A DNA stretch of 64,000 bases from an uncultured Poribacteria bacterium. GTDB taxonomy: Bacteria > Poribacteria > WGA-4E > PCPOR2b. The translations under genes were made by a program, and so were the position numbers. The notes under the pieces are model-generated. The model ran no database searches. It had not been told where the DNA came from and saw nothing but the letters and a program-made list of their open reading frames with translations. The DNA is taken from contig OY282444.1 in assembly GCA_958296125.1 (NCBI GenBank), positions 1,477,176 to 1,541,175 of the forward strand, read 5' to 3'. This document shows, piece after piece, positions 1 to 9,917 of this stretch. Each line of letters starts with the position of its first letter. Within the stretch, counting starts at the first letter, position 1.

Positions 1-309
1 ATGCTGATCAAAAGCATCAAACCACTCCGAATGACGCCGACTTTCTGCTATCACCTCAGGCGACACAGGATTGTGATCAAGGTTGGTGTCATCAGCAAAA
101 CTACCCTGCTGACCTGTGGCGATAGCCCCTGTGGTGCCTGTCGTGCCAAGATCCGATTCCACACTGGGCGCAATGGAATCCGGCAATTCATAAACTTTTA
201 CTTCTTGGACAGGTGTGTTCATATCATAGGCAACAAACGCACCAATTCCAATTAGTATAAGAATCGCGGCGACAACCGTCACTATCGTGAAACCTCGTTG
301 AGTTGACAT
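1..309 (-). CDS. membrane-anchored hypothetical protein (3' end outside window)
   Basis: The minus-strand frame opens with ATG at 309-307 and stays open to position 1, so 103 residues are visible and the C-terminus is cut off. A clear AAAGGAGA ribosome site lies about 7 bases upstream. Residues about 6-28 form one hydrophobic segment (GFTIVTVVAAILILIGIGAF), followed by an acidic, Ser/Thr/Gly-rich stretch, so I infer a short cytoplasmic tail, one membrane pass and an exported domain. The layout resembles the proteins at 19438-20172 and 24830-25594, but the visible part does not reach their conserved HELxH region. No function can be given. Confidence 0.7.
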   Translation of the reverse strand, partial: MSTQRGFTIVTVVAAILILIGIGAFVAYDMNTPVQEVKVYELPDSIAPSVESDLGTTGTTGAIATGQQGSFADDTNLDHNPVSPEVIAESRRHSEWFDAFDQH

Positions 310-715
310 AAACTTGTCTCCTTTTTGAAATTTGGGAGTTCATGGGAAGAATGATTCCGTTTTATACTTCACTACATCTGCGAGAAGATGTCAACAAAAA
401 AATCAAGAATTTCTGGTGAGACCTACACGAGCCTACGGGTAAAAAAAATAAGATATCATTGCGCCCCAGCGTTAAAACCTCTGATTCCTACCGTTCCCCA
501 TCTTTGTACCTGGCAATCGCTCCCCGTTTGGCTAACTGCGCTTTTGTATAAGGTATTGGCATTTGCGAAGCCTTCCACCGTTCTATCAAAGAACTTTCCT
601 GTAAACTAGCCCTTTCCCTTCTGCGTTTATCTCCAAATCTGGGTAAACCGTTATGAAAGATATCTGACGGATTAGTGAACGGTTTATCTGATTCCAGATT
701 TGACGGAGATACGCA
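310..715. other. divergent intergenic region
   Basis: This is about 400 bases between two divergent genes. On the minus strand a TTGACA is followed 22 bases later by TATAAA, upstream of the gene ending at position 1; that spacing is too long for a confident promoter. Short open frames here lack ribosome sites and are not believed. Nothing else was recognised. Confidence 0.5.
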
Positions 716-3700
716 TTGAATTTTATCGTCACAAAAATTTTCCGCCCTCCTTCCCTTTTTATCCTCACACTCATTTTCTCCATACTACATCCCCCCGCTG
801 CCTACGCAGAGCCTGTTCTCAAAAACGTGTCGTTAACGGAATCCTACATGAAACGTCGCGCTCTAGCACTCGATAGGGAAGCAACCGAATCCTCAACCGA
901 ACTTGCTGCAGCATTGAAAGCGCAGGATTTTTGGGCACCTCCAGCAAGTGAGGAAGCGCGCAAGGCAGATACGGATGTATGGAAAGGCCCGCCCCCTCCG
1001 GCCGATGAGGAAACAGAAGAACAGGACATCCGCTCAGAGATGTTGATGCCCTACTTCGAGTCGTTGCGCCGATGGAAGAATCCGCCCCTCCTCGATCTCC
1101 GTGAAATCGGCAGTTGGCGCGAGGGAAAACAGAAGGAGAAAGAGAGGGGTATTGCGCTACCGCTCCAGTCGAACCTCCGAATCACCGGACATAAATCGGT
1201 GACAGTCGAACTGAACAAAACACACTATTTTGGCGAAGGCGATATCAACCGTTATGGAGGTGGCTATGGAGGCGGTAGTTTTGGCTCCGGACTCGATCTC
1301 GGACTGACCTCCTCCTACACCTACGATAGCTTGGGCAGCGGTTTCGGTGGCGGGTATGGCGGCGGATATGGTGGTGGCTACGGCGGTGGCTATGGGGGCG
1401 GCTATGGTGGCGGGTATGGCGGCGGTTTTGGAAGCGGTCGCTACGGCGTGCCCCGTGACACTGGGATAAACATTCGGCAAACCCTCGAAGTCGGCTTACA
1501 CGGGCGGGTTGGACAACACACCCACGTTGCTGTTGACTATAGCGACTCCGGCGGTGGCTATGGGGGCGGATATGGGGGTGGCTATGGCGGTGGTTACGGC
1601 GGCGGATTCGGAGGCGCGAAAGAGCAGAAAATCCGCGTTTGGTATGAAGGAACGGAAACGAGTATCCTCAAAACCCTCTCTTTTGGGGACCTGACGCTCA
1701 GTCTGCCTAACACTCGCTTCCTGAATGTCAACCGCAATCTGTTTGGGCTTGAGGCGGTCGCCCAACTTGGTGGAGCGAAATTGACGGCATTCGGCTCTCG
1801 CAGCAAAGGCATCTCTGATATACGTAATTTCCGTGGGGAATCGCGGCGCGCGGCCGGCGGCAGAGGTCTCCAAATTCCCGATGCGAATTATGTTAAAGAG
1901 CGTTTTTACCTTATTCAACTTGGCGAAGATGAGCTCCTCCACGATTCCTACCGTCCAATACAGCGAGGCAGTGAGGAGATCTATATCGATGATAACGTCG
2001 CGAGCAACAATCAGGGCGGAGTGCGGACGGTGCGTGGATATTTCAATCTCCAGCAAGCGGGTCAAGATTATAATATCAATTACGAAACCGGTGAAGCCGA
2101 GTTTTTAACGCCGATTTCCGCCAGCTACGAAATCGTTGTCGCTTATGAATATCTCGGCGAGGGCGGTGGCGTGGTTGGCAATCCGGGGAATGTCTTTGAG
2201 GACGAAAACGGTGACGGTGCCATTGATGAAGAGGGGGAGGAGATTGGTTATGTCACCATCAAAGGGAAAAGCTTACGAGGGACGGAATCGCGGCGCGTGT
2301 ATAGTCTCGGCAACCGGAATATTAGCCCACGGGATTATCAGATCGCCATTGTGCGTCAGGGGGGCGGCGAATCGTTTGATACGGGGTCCGGAGAAATCCC
2401 GTATATCCAAATCTTCGGACTAGATCAGAATGGAGATGGTATCGTCGATCCAGAGTTTATCGATTTTGACCGCGGCCTCCTGACATTCCCCGATTTGCGT
2501 CCCTTTGTCATCGATGATCCCCAAAGTCCTTATTTTCAACATCGTGCACAGTTAAGCAACGAAGCAATCTACCTCGAAAACCCACGGGGGACGGATGCAG
2601 CTTACACGATTATCGCAGATTACTCCTTCCAATCGGAGACCTACAACGTCGGACTGTTTGTAATCCCGGGCAGCGAGAAGGTGAAACTCAATGGACGACA
2701 GCTGCAACGCGATGTTGATTATACGATGGTTTATGAGGTAGGAAGCATTCGCTTTTTTACTGAACTTGATGAATTCGACGAAATCATCGTTGAATTTGAA
2801 AGAACCCCATTCGGTGGGTCATTGCAACAAACGGTTGCCGGGCTATGGCTGGAATATGCCTACGTTCCTAAACCAAAATCGGAGAAGGAAGAAAAGAAGT
2901 TGGACCGGTTCGAAAGGCTTACCGGCAAGAGCGATCGTCTAAAAACGGACGATTGGGCTGACACCGAAGATAGCACCTTCGGACGAAGCTCTTCCAGTGG
3001 TTTTGGCGGCAGATTCGGGGACAGTCGATATGGCGGCAGTAGGTCTGGTGGTTTCGGTGGGGGGTTCGGCGGTGGTTTCGGCGGATACTCAAGTTTAGGG
3101 GGTCGATCGAGACGGGGGCTGCGTACCGGCGGCAGCAGTTATTTCAATCCTACATTCCAAAAAGGATTTAGCTTTGCAACCGGTTACATCCTGAACACCG
3201 GACAAAAACCATCTAGTATTCCCGATGTCAACGGTGCACCCAGTCGCTTGCAGGCTGTTAACTTCAACACCACCTTGGGGCGGGATTTCAATTTGGCGGG
3301 GCTGTTGAATCCGCTGCCGTTTATTGCAGTCCGTAATTTTCCGCTATCCATAAATTTCAGCGGGGAAGCAGCGTTCTCCTATAACAACCCGAACAGCGTC
3401 GGGCTTGCCTTGATTGATAGCATGGAAGGGGCGCGGGAGGTGTCAAACATCCCCACATTCAAACATCATTGGCGCGTGAGCAGCGTGCCTATTGCAGAAG
3501 GGATAACTCTAGACAATCGCGCGCTTTTTCGCGTACTGGCACGAGATCGCAACGAATCCCAAGCTGTCGGCAACTATATGCGTAATCGCGAGGTGCCTGC
3601 ATCGATAATCAATCCGCTGGCAAACTCCACGGAAGAACGCCTCGTCATGGAGGTCGGTTACGATTTGACAGATGTTATTGAAGAGTGGGGCGGTTTCTCG

Positions 3701-6700
3701 TATGGCCTGTCTGCCTCCGGAGAGGATTTCTCAGAGCGCCAATTCCTCGAAATTTGGTTTCGGGTGCGTGGTGACCCGGAGGTGACGTTGCATATTGACC
3801 TGGGTGTCGTAAACGAGGATAGTGACTTGGATAACCGACTTGACACCGAGGATCTTCCACCGGACCTGGCAGACATCAACGGGGATGGAAAAATTGATAC
3901 ATTGGACCTCGATTTGGAAAACCTACCCACCTCCCAAAAATTCCGTGCAAATGGCTCGTTGGATACAGGTGAGGATGTAGGTTGGGAGTATAGCGCGGGG
4001 TTTCAACCGACGAGAGTTGGTCCCAACAACACGGTTTTGGATACGGAAGATCTTAACGGAGACGGTGTCCTAGATGGTATCGATGCCTACCTCGAAATCA
4101 AAATTCCGCTCAACGATATTCCTGAAGAGTGGCTAAAACGCCAAAATCCGAACGGTTGGACATTCCTAAGCATCCCCCTCAGCGCAGCGACGCCTGAAGG
4201 CAACCGCCTGCCGAATCTTGGGTTTATCCAACATGCGCGCTTTTGGCTACAGAAGAACAGACCCGGGGTTGTTACAGGTAAATTTGAATGGGCATCAATT
4301 GAGGTGGTCGGGGTGCAGTGGGAACGCGGTGTAGTCACATGGAACGACACGATTACCAACGAGGCAGCCGAGAGGTTTACCGTTGGCACCAAAGACAACT
4401 TCAATTTCAATGACTATCAGGCCGCCTATGAACAGATTAAGGATGAAGATGATTTCAGAAAGTTGCATCCCTTTACGGAAACAACATACGGTTTCCAACA
4501 ACGGCAGCAGCGCGAACAGACCCTGACGTTGAATTATATGCTGCTGCCGGACTCCTTCGGCGTGACATCACGGGTCCTGCGCGGTCGCCAGCACGGCGAG
4601 GGGCAAGATTTTTCAAAACACGATACGCTCAGGCTGTGGATTTATGGCGACAGAAGCGAAACGACCTTTGTGTTACGCCTTGCACCGAGCATCCGCACCG
4701 GATTTCGGTCTATCTATCGTTCTGCGGGGCCCTTTGAGGATCCGCAGGACCAAGAAGAAGATATCAACGTTTTTGAAAATCTGAAGGACTTTTACGAATA
4801 TACGCGCGTAATCGATTTTGATGGCTGGAAACTGATTGAGATTGAGTTACGCGATCTGAAGCGAAATGAATACCCCGATGCCGACATACCAACCGATTTG
4901 GGCGGTGGTATTCCGACCACTCCCGCAGACCCATCCACGGAACAAGCGGCAGGCTCCGACGAACCGGATGGACATCCGGATGGTTTTGTTGTGCGGGGAA
5001 CAAACAGTTCCCAGCTTTCAATAAAGAACGTCGGAGGCATCCTGATCGGCATCCGCAATGACATTGACCGGGAGATTAGCGGCGAAGTGTGGGTCAACGA
5101 GATCCACCTAAGCAATCCGCTTGTGCGTTCAGGTTGGGCCCGGCGCGGTAACCTGAACGTTAAACTCGGCAACCTGCTCAAGATGAACGGTGGATATGCA
5201 AGGCAAGACAAAGATTTTGAGAATTCCGCCGGTGATACAGGGCGTCAACGCCGACACGATTTGGGATATAGCACAACTAGCAATGATTTCAATGTCAATA
5301 CCGAGCTCACCCTCTTCCCTTGGCTTCCGGTCCGCTACTCTGTCCGAGAGGAGGAATCTGAGACAGAAAGCCAGCCCGGGTCGTTTAGTTCCTTCCAGAG
5401 TGGAAAGAGCAAAACAAAAAATCGGGATTTTTCGGCGAGTTTGAATTTACAGCCGCTCCCAGCGTTGGGATTTGCGCTCAACCGTCAAAACTTTTGGAAT
5501 GAACGCCAAGGCACGGAGCTAAGCGATCTCTACACGGGCTCTTTCCAATACGGTCTCGGCTCGTTTTTTGGGCTTGACGTTCAGTACCACCATGAAGACG
5601 TTGAAACCGATCCATTGACAGCGACAGACACTTATAGCGGCAGCACTTCTTCATTTGGCAGCTATTATGGGCGCAACCGAGATGAAAAGGTTGACAGCGG
5701 AAGTATCTCGATTGACCTCAGCCCGTTTGAGAGTTTTAGCCTGAATCCGCAGTATGAGATTCGTCGCACCCTTGAGAAACGGGATCCTAACGACCAAGGT
5801 GGACGTAGTTCCAGCAGTTTCGCGCGATCAACAGGCACAATAACAACAGCAACGGAGGAGACAGAAGAGCAGGCAGTAGTGCCGGTGTTCACCATTGCGG
5901 AACGAGAACATCGACTTGCTCTGAATCCGCGTCTGAATCGTGATTTGCTAGGTATCCGTCCAACGATTAACAACCGAGTCAGTCTGAGTGAAAACTGGTT
6001 TGGCGATCGAAAAGATGCCCGGATCAGTGCGAATGTTAACTTGGGGCTCAATGTTCGTCCACGGGCGTGGTTCGGCTGGTTGTTTCGGGAACCGGAACCT
6101 GAAGTACCTGCCGAAGAAGGGGATGAGAAGGAAGCAGGAAAGGAAGGGCAGGAGACAAAGGATGAACAGAGTAGTCCAAAATCTGAACAGGCCCCTGAGT
6201 TTGACAGCTTTGAGGAGGAGACACGACTCGAAGAAAGTCGTCAGCGAGAACTTGAGCGGCTAGAACGTATGGGAATTGATCAAGAGGTAGTTGAAGAAGC
6301 GGAGAGTCAACGCGGGGACTGGATTCGTCGGGACAAGGCGGAACTGGAACGGAAGTTGAGAGAACGGCAGACTCAGCAGGGAAAAAAGGAGGTGGGCCTC
6401 ATTCAGCGGAGCATCGAAAGCCTTGGGTTGAATGTGAACATTAGTCTCAATAATCAAGATTCTCTACGGGGACTAGATCCGGGGATGCGGATTGCGGACA
6501 TCTTACAACTCCCGGATGAGGCAGAGGAACGCACCCAGTCGCGTCAGGGGACCCGCTACGGCTTTCGCACATCGGTCGATCCGTGGAGTTGGGCATCGCT
6601 CGGCGGCAACATTGACCTTAGCAACAACTTCACCAAGTCATCGAGTACGTCCTCCCGATCCGAGTCCACACGTTATGAAGGGGATATTAAGATTTTCAAC

Positions 6701-7228
6701 GCAAAAAACACATCAAGCCTTCAGTTGAGATACGGCTATACGCTACGGGATCAGAGCAATATCAATACTCAGATTGGCCAGAGCACCGCCCACGAGCCTT
6801 CGATTAGTTGGAGTCACACATGGGGCAAGACGACAAAGACTGCACTCGGTATGCGCCTGACACAACGCGATGGGGAGCGGAGCGGGATTGATACAACTTC
6901 TTTCATTGTTACACCGAACGTCAGCATCGACTACCGGGTGCGGATAGAGGGTGGAATTCGCCTTCCTTTCATCGGCAAGATTCCCCTCCGGCACGACTTA
7001 GACCTCAGTAATACCCTCTCAACAGTTATCCGTCGTGAACGGTTCGGGGCGAATCGGGAGGAACGGTCTGAGCGATACGAAACGTCTCTGCGGATTGGAT
7101 ATAGGTTGAGCGAGCGCCTCACTGCTAATATGAATCTCGGCTTAAGCTATAATAACGACCGTGTCGAAGAGGGGCGGGATTTTATTTCGGTGGCAAGTGC
7201 GTTGACGGTTCGTGGGGAGTTTGAGTAA
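716..7228 (+). CDS. SprA/Sov-like giant outer-membrane protein with Gly-rich repeats
   Basis: The protein is 2170 residues, close to the size of SprA, the outer-membrane translocon of the type IX secretion system. The TTG start at 716 has GGAG seven bases upstream and gives a signal peptide ending near AYA (31). SprA-like features include a region about 255-370 with repeated beta-type phrases (YSD, WYEGTE, FGDLTLSLPN, NLFGLEA), a block near 570-600 of the type FGLDQNGDGIVD followed by LLTFP, a VKLNGRQLQRDVDYTMVYE-type motif near 660, and a long C-terminal half of alternating beta strands. Unusual additions are Gly-Tyr/Phe repeats at about 208-240, 278-300 and 762-793 and a charged segment near 1795-1890. 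The 3' end overlaps the convergent propeller gene by 47 bases. In Bacteroidota SprA is the channel through which PorV-bound cargo leaves. The family call is fairly firm; activity as a T9SS channel is inferred. Confidence 0.75.
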   Translation: MNFIVTKIFRPPSLFILTLIFSILHPPAAYAEPVLKNVSLTESYMKRRALALDREATESSTELAAALKAQDFWAPPASEEARKADTDVWKGPPPPADEETEEQDIRSEMLMPYFESLRRWKNPPLLDLREIGSWREGKQKEKERGIALPLQSNLRITGHKSVTVELNKTHYFGEGDINRYGGGYGGGSFGSGLDLGLTSSYTYDSLGSGFGGGYGGGYGGGYGGGYGGGYGGGYGGGFGSGRYGVPRDTGINIRQTLEVGLHGRVGQHTHVAVDYSDSGGGYGGGYGGGYGGGYGGGFGGAKEQKIRVWYEGTETSILKTLSFGDLTLSLPNTRFLNVNRNLFGLEAVAQLGGAKLTAFGSRSKGISDIRNFRGESRRAAGGRGLQIPDANYVKERFYLIQLGEDELLHDSYRPIQRGSEEIYIDDNVASNNQGGVRTVRGYFNLQQAGQDYNINYETGEAEFLTPISASYEIVVAYEYLGEGGGVVGNPGNVFEDENGDGAIDEEGEEIGYVTIKGKSLRGTESRRVYSLGNRNISPRDYQIAIVRQGGGESFDTGSGEIPYIQIFGLDQNGDGIVDPEFIDFDRGLLTFPDLRPFVIDDPQSPYFQHRAQLSNEAIYLENPRGTDAAYTIIADYSFQSETYNVGLFVIPGSEKVKLNGRQLQRDVDYTMVYEVGSIRFFTELDEFDEIIVEFERTPFGGSLQQTVAGLWLEYAYVPKPKSEKEEKKLDRFERLTGKSDRLKTDDWADTEDSTFGRSSSSGFGGRFGDSRYGGSRSGGFGGGFGGGFGGYSSLGGRSRRGLRTGGSSYFNPTFQKGFSFATGYILNTGQKPSSIPDVNGAPSRLQAVNFNTTLGRDFNLAGLLNPLPFIAVRNFPLSINFSGEAAFSYNNPNSVGLALIDSMEGAREVSNIPTFKHHWRVSSVPIAEGITLDNRALFRVLARDRNESQAVGNYMRNREVPASIINPLANSTEERLVMEVGYDLTDVIEEWGGFSYGLSASGEDFSERQFLEIWFRVRGDPEVTLHIDLGVVNEDSDLDNRLDTEDLPPDLADINGDGKIDTLDLDLENLPTSQKFRANGSLDTGEDVGWEYSAGFQPTRVGPNNTVLDTEDLNGDGVLDGIDAYLEIKIPLNDIPEEWLKRQNPNGWTFLSIPLSAATPEGNRLPNLGFIQHARFWLQKNRPGVVTGKFEWASIEVVGVQWERGVVTWNDTITNEAAERFTVGTKDNFNFNDYQAAYEQIKDEDDFRKLHPFTETTYGFQQRQQREQTLTLNYMLLPDSFGVTSRVLRGRQHGEGQDFSKHDTLRLWIYGDRSETTFVLRLAPSIRTGFRSIYRSAGPFEDPQDQEEDINVFENLKDFYEYTRVIDFDGWKLIEIELRDLKRNEYPDADIPTDLGGGIPTTPADPSTEQAAGSDEPDGHPDGFVVRGTNSSQLSIKNVGGILIGIRNDIDREISGEVWVNEIHLSNPLVRSGWARRGNLNVKLGNLLKMNGGYARQDKDFENSAGDTGRQRRHDLGYSTTSNDFNVNTELTLFPWLPVRYSVREEESETESQPGSFSSFQSGKSKTKNRDFSASLNLQPLPALGFALNRQNFWNERQGTELSDLYTGSFQYGLGSFFGLDVQYHHEDVETDPLTATDTYSGSTSSFGSYYGRNRDEKVDSGSISIDLSPFESFSLNPQYEIRRTLEKRDPNDQGGRSSSSFARSTGTITTATEETEEQAVVPVFTIAEREHRLALNPRLNRDLLGIRPTINNRVSLSENWFGDRKDARISANVNLGLNVRPRAWFGWLFREPEPEVPAEEGDEKEAGKEGQETKDEQSSPKSEQAPEFDSFEEETRLEESRQRELERLERMGIDQEVVEEAESQRGDWIRRDKAELERKLRERQTQQGKKEVGLIQRSIESLGLNVNISLNNQDSLRGLDPGMRIADILQLPDEAEERTQSRQGTRYGFRTSVDPWSWASLGGNIDLSNNFTKSSSTSSRSESTRYEGDIKIFNAKNTSSLQLRYGYTLRDQSNINTQIGQSTAHEPSISWSHTWGKTTKTALGMRLTQRDGERSGIDTTSFIVTPNVSIDYRVRIEGGIRLPFIGKIPLRHDLDLSNTLSTVIRRERFGANREERSERYETSLRIGYRLSERLTANMNLGLSYNNDRVEEGRDFISVASALTVRGEFE
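1339..1434 (+). repeat. 12-bp-period Gly-Gly-Gly-Tyr coding repeat, array 1
   Basis: Tandem degenerate 12-base units encode (GGGY)n within the SprA-like protein, about residues 208-240. Third codon positions vary between units, so the amino-acid repeat is kept more strictly than the DNA. Confidence 0.9.
1549..1616 (+). repeat. 12-bp-period Gly-Gly-Gly-Tyr coding repeat, array 2
   Basis: A second, shorter array of the same unit lies about 115 bases after the first, between two strands of the conserved N-terminal SprA-like domain (residues about 278-300). A looser Gly/Phe/Ser-rich third stretch lies near 2997-3093. Confidence 0.9.
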
Positions 7229-8870
7229 TTATAAGGGATTGATTCGGTTTCACATCAACAAGCTGATCGGCAGCTCTATTGGGCCACTGCACCGTAATTG
7301 AATCGATTTGGGGGGCATTCCCAATTCCAAAGATAGCTGCGAGCTCGCTCTGTGAACAATAGCTTGCCCCACTTTTCAGGGTGCGGGTCTGCGTTCCAGA
7401 TTTCGACTGTAGGGTAATCTTCGCGCCGATTCCATTCCGATTGCTCTTGATCCCGATCAGTTTCAACTTAATCCAATTATTTCGATTTCCGCCATCGTTA
7501 CGGTATAGATGGGCTGCCGCATTAGAGGTATTAACCAGCACATCCCAATCGCCATCATTATCGATGTCCCCATACGCCGCACCGCGTCCAACGATTGGCT
7601 TTTGGAGGTCTGATCCAACCTTTAGCGCAACATCTTCAAACTGACCGTCACCGATGTTGTGGAACAGATGCGGCGGTTGGGCATACGTCACTTTGCTCTG
7701 CAGGGCGTTGATGTCGCTTTCAATGTGACCATTGGCTGCAAAAATATCAAGTTTTCCATCTAGGTCGAAATCGAAGAAGAAACAGCCAAACGTCAACGTT
7801 AGCAAGCTTGGATGTCCAATGTTGGCAACGGGGGCATCATCAATAAAAAGCTCCCCCTCGTTATGATAAAGATTCATCATCTCATTAGAAAAATTTCCAA
7901 TTACGAGGCTTTCCCGTCCGCTGCCATCATAGTCCCCGGTGTCAACCCCCATCGCCCCTGTCGCAATCCCTCTTTCATCGTAAGCGATACCGGTGAGCAT
8001 TCCCCTTTCGATAAAGGTTCCGTCCCCGTTGTTTTGATAGAGCTTATTCGGTTGTGTGTCATTTGCCTCGAAGATGTCGGGAAAACCATCGTCGTTGTAG
8101 TCAAACACGCAGACACCGAGCGATTTACTGGTCGGGTCCTCGATCTGGGCAATTCGTGAGACATCGGTGAAGGTCCCATCTCCACGATTCCTGAATAGTT
8201 TGCTCGCTTGCCCGGGATATGCTCTGGGACCGCAGTAAGATCTATTCACACCGTCTAACTCGTCGCAGAAAAGATTTGTCTCAGGGGTCCATTCCACGTA
8301 ATTGGCGACAAAGAGATCGAGATTGCCGTCTCTATCGTAATCCAGCCAAGCGCAGCTTGTCCCTAAACTAGGGTTATCAATCCCCGCCCGCTTCGTTGCA
8401 TCAACAAATGTTCCATCGCCCTGATTCTGAAACAACCGATCCGTTGTTAGACAGCTTATATACAGATCATCATCGCCATCGTTATCGTAGTCAGCCACAG
8501 CGACACCGAGCCCGTATAACTCCACAGCCAGTCCGGCAATTTCCGTGACATCTGTGAAAGTTCCGTCTTGGTTGTTCCGATAGAGCCCCATCGTTTGCCG
8601 CCTTCCGGTTGAATGCCCAAGCCAATCTTTACCATTCACCAACAGAATATCCTGCCAGCCATCGTTGTCGTAGTCAATAAAGGCGCAGCCAGAAGCTATC
8701 TCCTCCGGCAGGTACTTTTCACCAAAGGCACCGGTATTGTGGACAAAATTGATTCCTGCCGCTCTCGTAATATCGACAAATTGAGGGAGTGTTTCTGCGG
8801 TGATTCCGTTCTGGATCCAGATCAGAGATATGGAACTGAAAATCCATTTTGTTATCAATGTGGTTTTCAT
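7182..8870 (-). CDS. ASPIC/UnbV and FG-GAP repeat protein (CRTAC1-like)
   Basis: A secreted protein of 562 residues. After a signal peptide (cleavage near ITAET, residue ~25) come at least six Ca-binding-type FG-GAP/VCBS units with DxDxDG loops (DYDNDGWQD, DYDNDGDDD, DYDRDGNLD, DYNDDGFPD, DFDLDGKLD, DIDNDGDWD). This implies a seven-bladed propeller. The last ~100 residues form an UnbV_ASPIC domain (NNWIKLKLIG, GIGAKITL, IDSITVQWPN). Such proteins are common on the surface of marine heterotrophs, but substrates are rarely known. No strong ribosome site precedes the ATG at 8870; the signal peptide supports this start. The last 47 bases overlap the end of the SprA-like gene in antisense. Confidence 0.88.
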   Translation of the reverse strand: MKTTLITKWIFSSISLIWIQNGITAETLPQFVDITRAAGINFVHNTGAFGEKYLPEEIASGCAFIDYDNDGWQDILLVNGKDWLGHSTGRRQTMGLYRNNQDGTFTDVTEIAGLAVELYGLGVAVADYDNDGDDDLYISCLTTDRLFQNQGDGTFVDATKRAGIDNPSLGTSCAWLDYDRDGNLDLFVANYVEWTPETNLFCDELDGVNRSYCGPRAYPGQASKLFRNRGDGTFTDVSRIAQIEDPTSKSLGVCVFDYNDDGFPDIFEANDTQPNKLYQNNGDGTFIERGMLTGIAYDERGIATGAMGVDTGDYDGSGRESLVIGNFSNEMMNLYHNEGELFIDDAPVANIGHPSLLTLTFGCFFFDFDLDGKLDIFAANGHIESDINALQSKVTYAQPPHLFHNIGDGQFEDVALKVGSDLQKPIVGRGAAYGDIDNDGDWDVLVNTSNAAAHLYRNDGGNRNNWIKLKLIGIKSNRNGIGAKITLQSKSGTQTRTLKSGASYCSQSELAAIFGIGNAPQIDSITVQWPNRAADQLVDVKPNQSLIITQTPHEPSTHLPPK

Positions 8871-8924
8871 TATTTTGCTTTTATCGACCTTACGACCTTA
8901 TCTCACGAAAACGGTTGATTATAT

Positions 8925-9917
8925 TCAAGTGCCCACTTTAACCTTCGTATTATGCGTCATCGCTGCCTCAATGGCTAGACAGGTTTCAACCGTTGCAATT
9001 CCTTCGGACAACGGACAAGCTAGAGCCGTATCCTGCAAGATGCTATCGACAAAGTTCTCCATCTCGTATGTCCATTCAGGTGAGCCGCGGCCGTGTAGCG
9101 GTGTCGTTGTTAAACGCTCTGGATTCCATTCGGCTGATTTGTGCAGATAGCCCTGCAGCTCCTCTTCCTCCCACCAACAGCTGATTGTCCCTTCGTGCCC
9201 ATAGACGGAAAGCGACATGATGTATGGACGCACCACCGACATGCTGGTAAACACCTTGCCCATTGCACCATTTTTGAATTTCAGGACTGCGATCCGCGCA
9301 TGTTCTGTATAATCACCGGAAACCTCCTCAATGTCGCCGGCAATCCAGCGCAACAGGTCCACGGAGTGATAGGCGATGCCCAACCGCATCTGCGCGCGGG
9401 GGCTACGTCCCCACGTCAAACGGCTCGGATATTCACCCGGATCTGGCTGATGTGCGTAGTTAGACGAGAGGTAGAAGACATCGCCGATGTTGCCATCGGA
9501 GACAATCCCTTTCGTCTGTGCGTACGTGGGCCAGGAGCGGCAGATATGTCCTGTAGCAGCTTTCTGGTTTGGATGCTCAAACATGGCAATGCGAAGTGCC
9601 CGGCATTCCTCGATCGTGAGGCAAGCGGGTGTCTCACCAAGGACGTGCTTACCCGCTTGCAAGCACGCAAGCAGCTGTTCCGCGTGAAGGTAGGGCGGCG
9701 TGCACAGATTAAATGCCTCAATTTCATCATCCCTCAAGGCTTCGTCGAATGAACGATAGATTTTCGGAACGTCCCACGTCTCCGCTTTCGCCTTTGAAGC
9801 GTCAGAATGCGCTACCACAGCGGCAACTGTCGCTTTTTCAGGAATCGCTTTGTAGCCATTAAAATGGTTTGTACCTGTCCAACCTGTACCGACCAAACAG
9901 ATGTTGACTTTCTCCAT
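8925..9917 (-). CDS. Gfo/Idh/MocA family oxidoreductase
   Basis: This 330-residue NAD(P)-dependent dehydrogenase family protein has an N-terminal Rossmann motif GTGWTGTNH (residues 10-18) and the segment GKHVLGETPAC where the family usually has GxxVxxEKP. The catalytic-type Lys of EKP is therefore replaced by Thr. The C-terminal alpha/beta half includes an IAYHSVDLLRW helix. A strong AAGGAGAT site lies 8-9 bases before the ATG. Family members oxidise sugars, inositols or similar polyols; the substrate cannot be read from sequence. The gene follows the upstream divergent region and probably forms its own transcript. Confidence 0.88.
   Translation of the reverse strand: MEKVNICLVGTGWTGTNHFNGYKAIPEKATVAAVVAHSDASKAKAETWDVPKIYRSFDEALRDDEIEAFNLCTPPYLHAEQLLACLQAGKHVLGETPACLTIEECRALRIAMFEHPNQKAATGHICRSWPTYAQTKGIVSDGNIGDVFYLSSNYAHQPDPGEYPSRLTWGRSPRAQMRLGIAYHSVDLLRWIAGDIEEVSGDYTEHARIAVLKFKNGAMGKVFTSMSVVRPYIMSLSVYGHEGTISCWWEEEELQGYLHKSAEWNPERLTTTPLHGRGSPEWTYEMENFVDSILQDTALACPLSEGIATVETCLAIEAAMTHNTKVKVGT

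Noticed and set aside
388-609. A 73-residue frame in the first intergenic region
   Set aside because: No ribosome site, no motif and not typical of coding composition.
1157-2065. Minus-strand open frames under the Gly-rich repeat
   Set aside because: They arise from the repetitive GC-rich codons of the SprA-like gene and carry Ala/Thr/Ile-rich shadow sequence.
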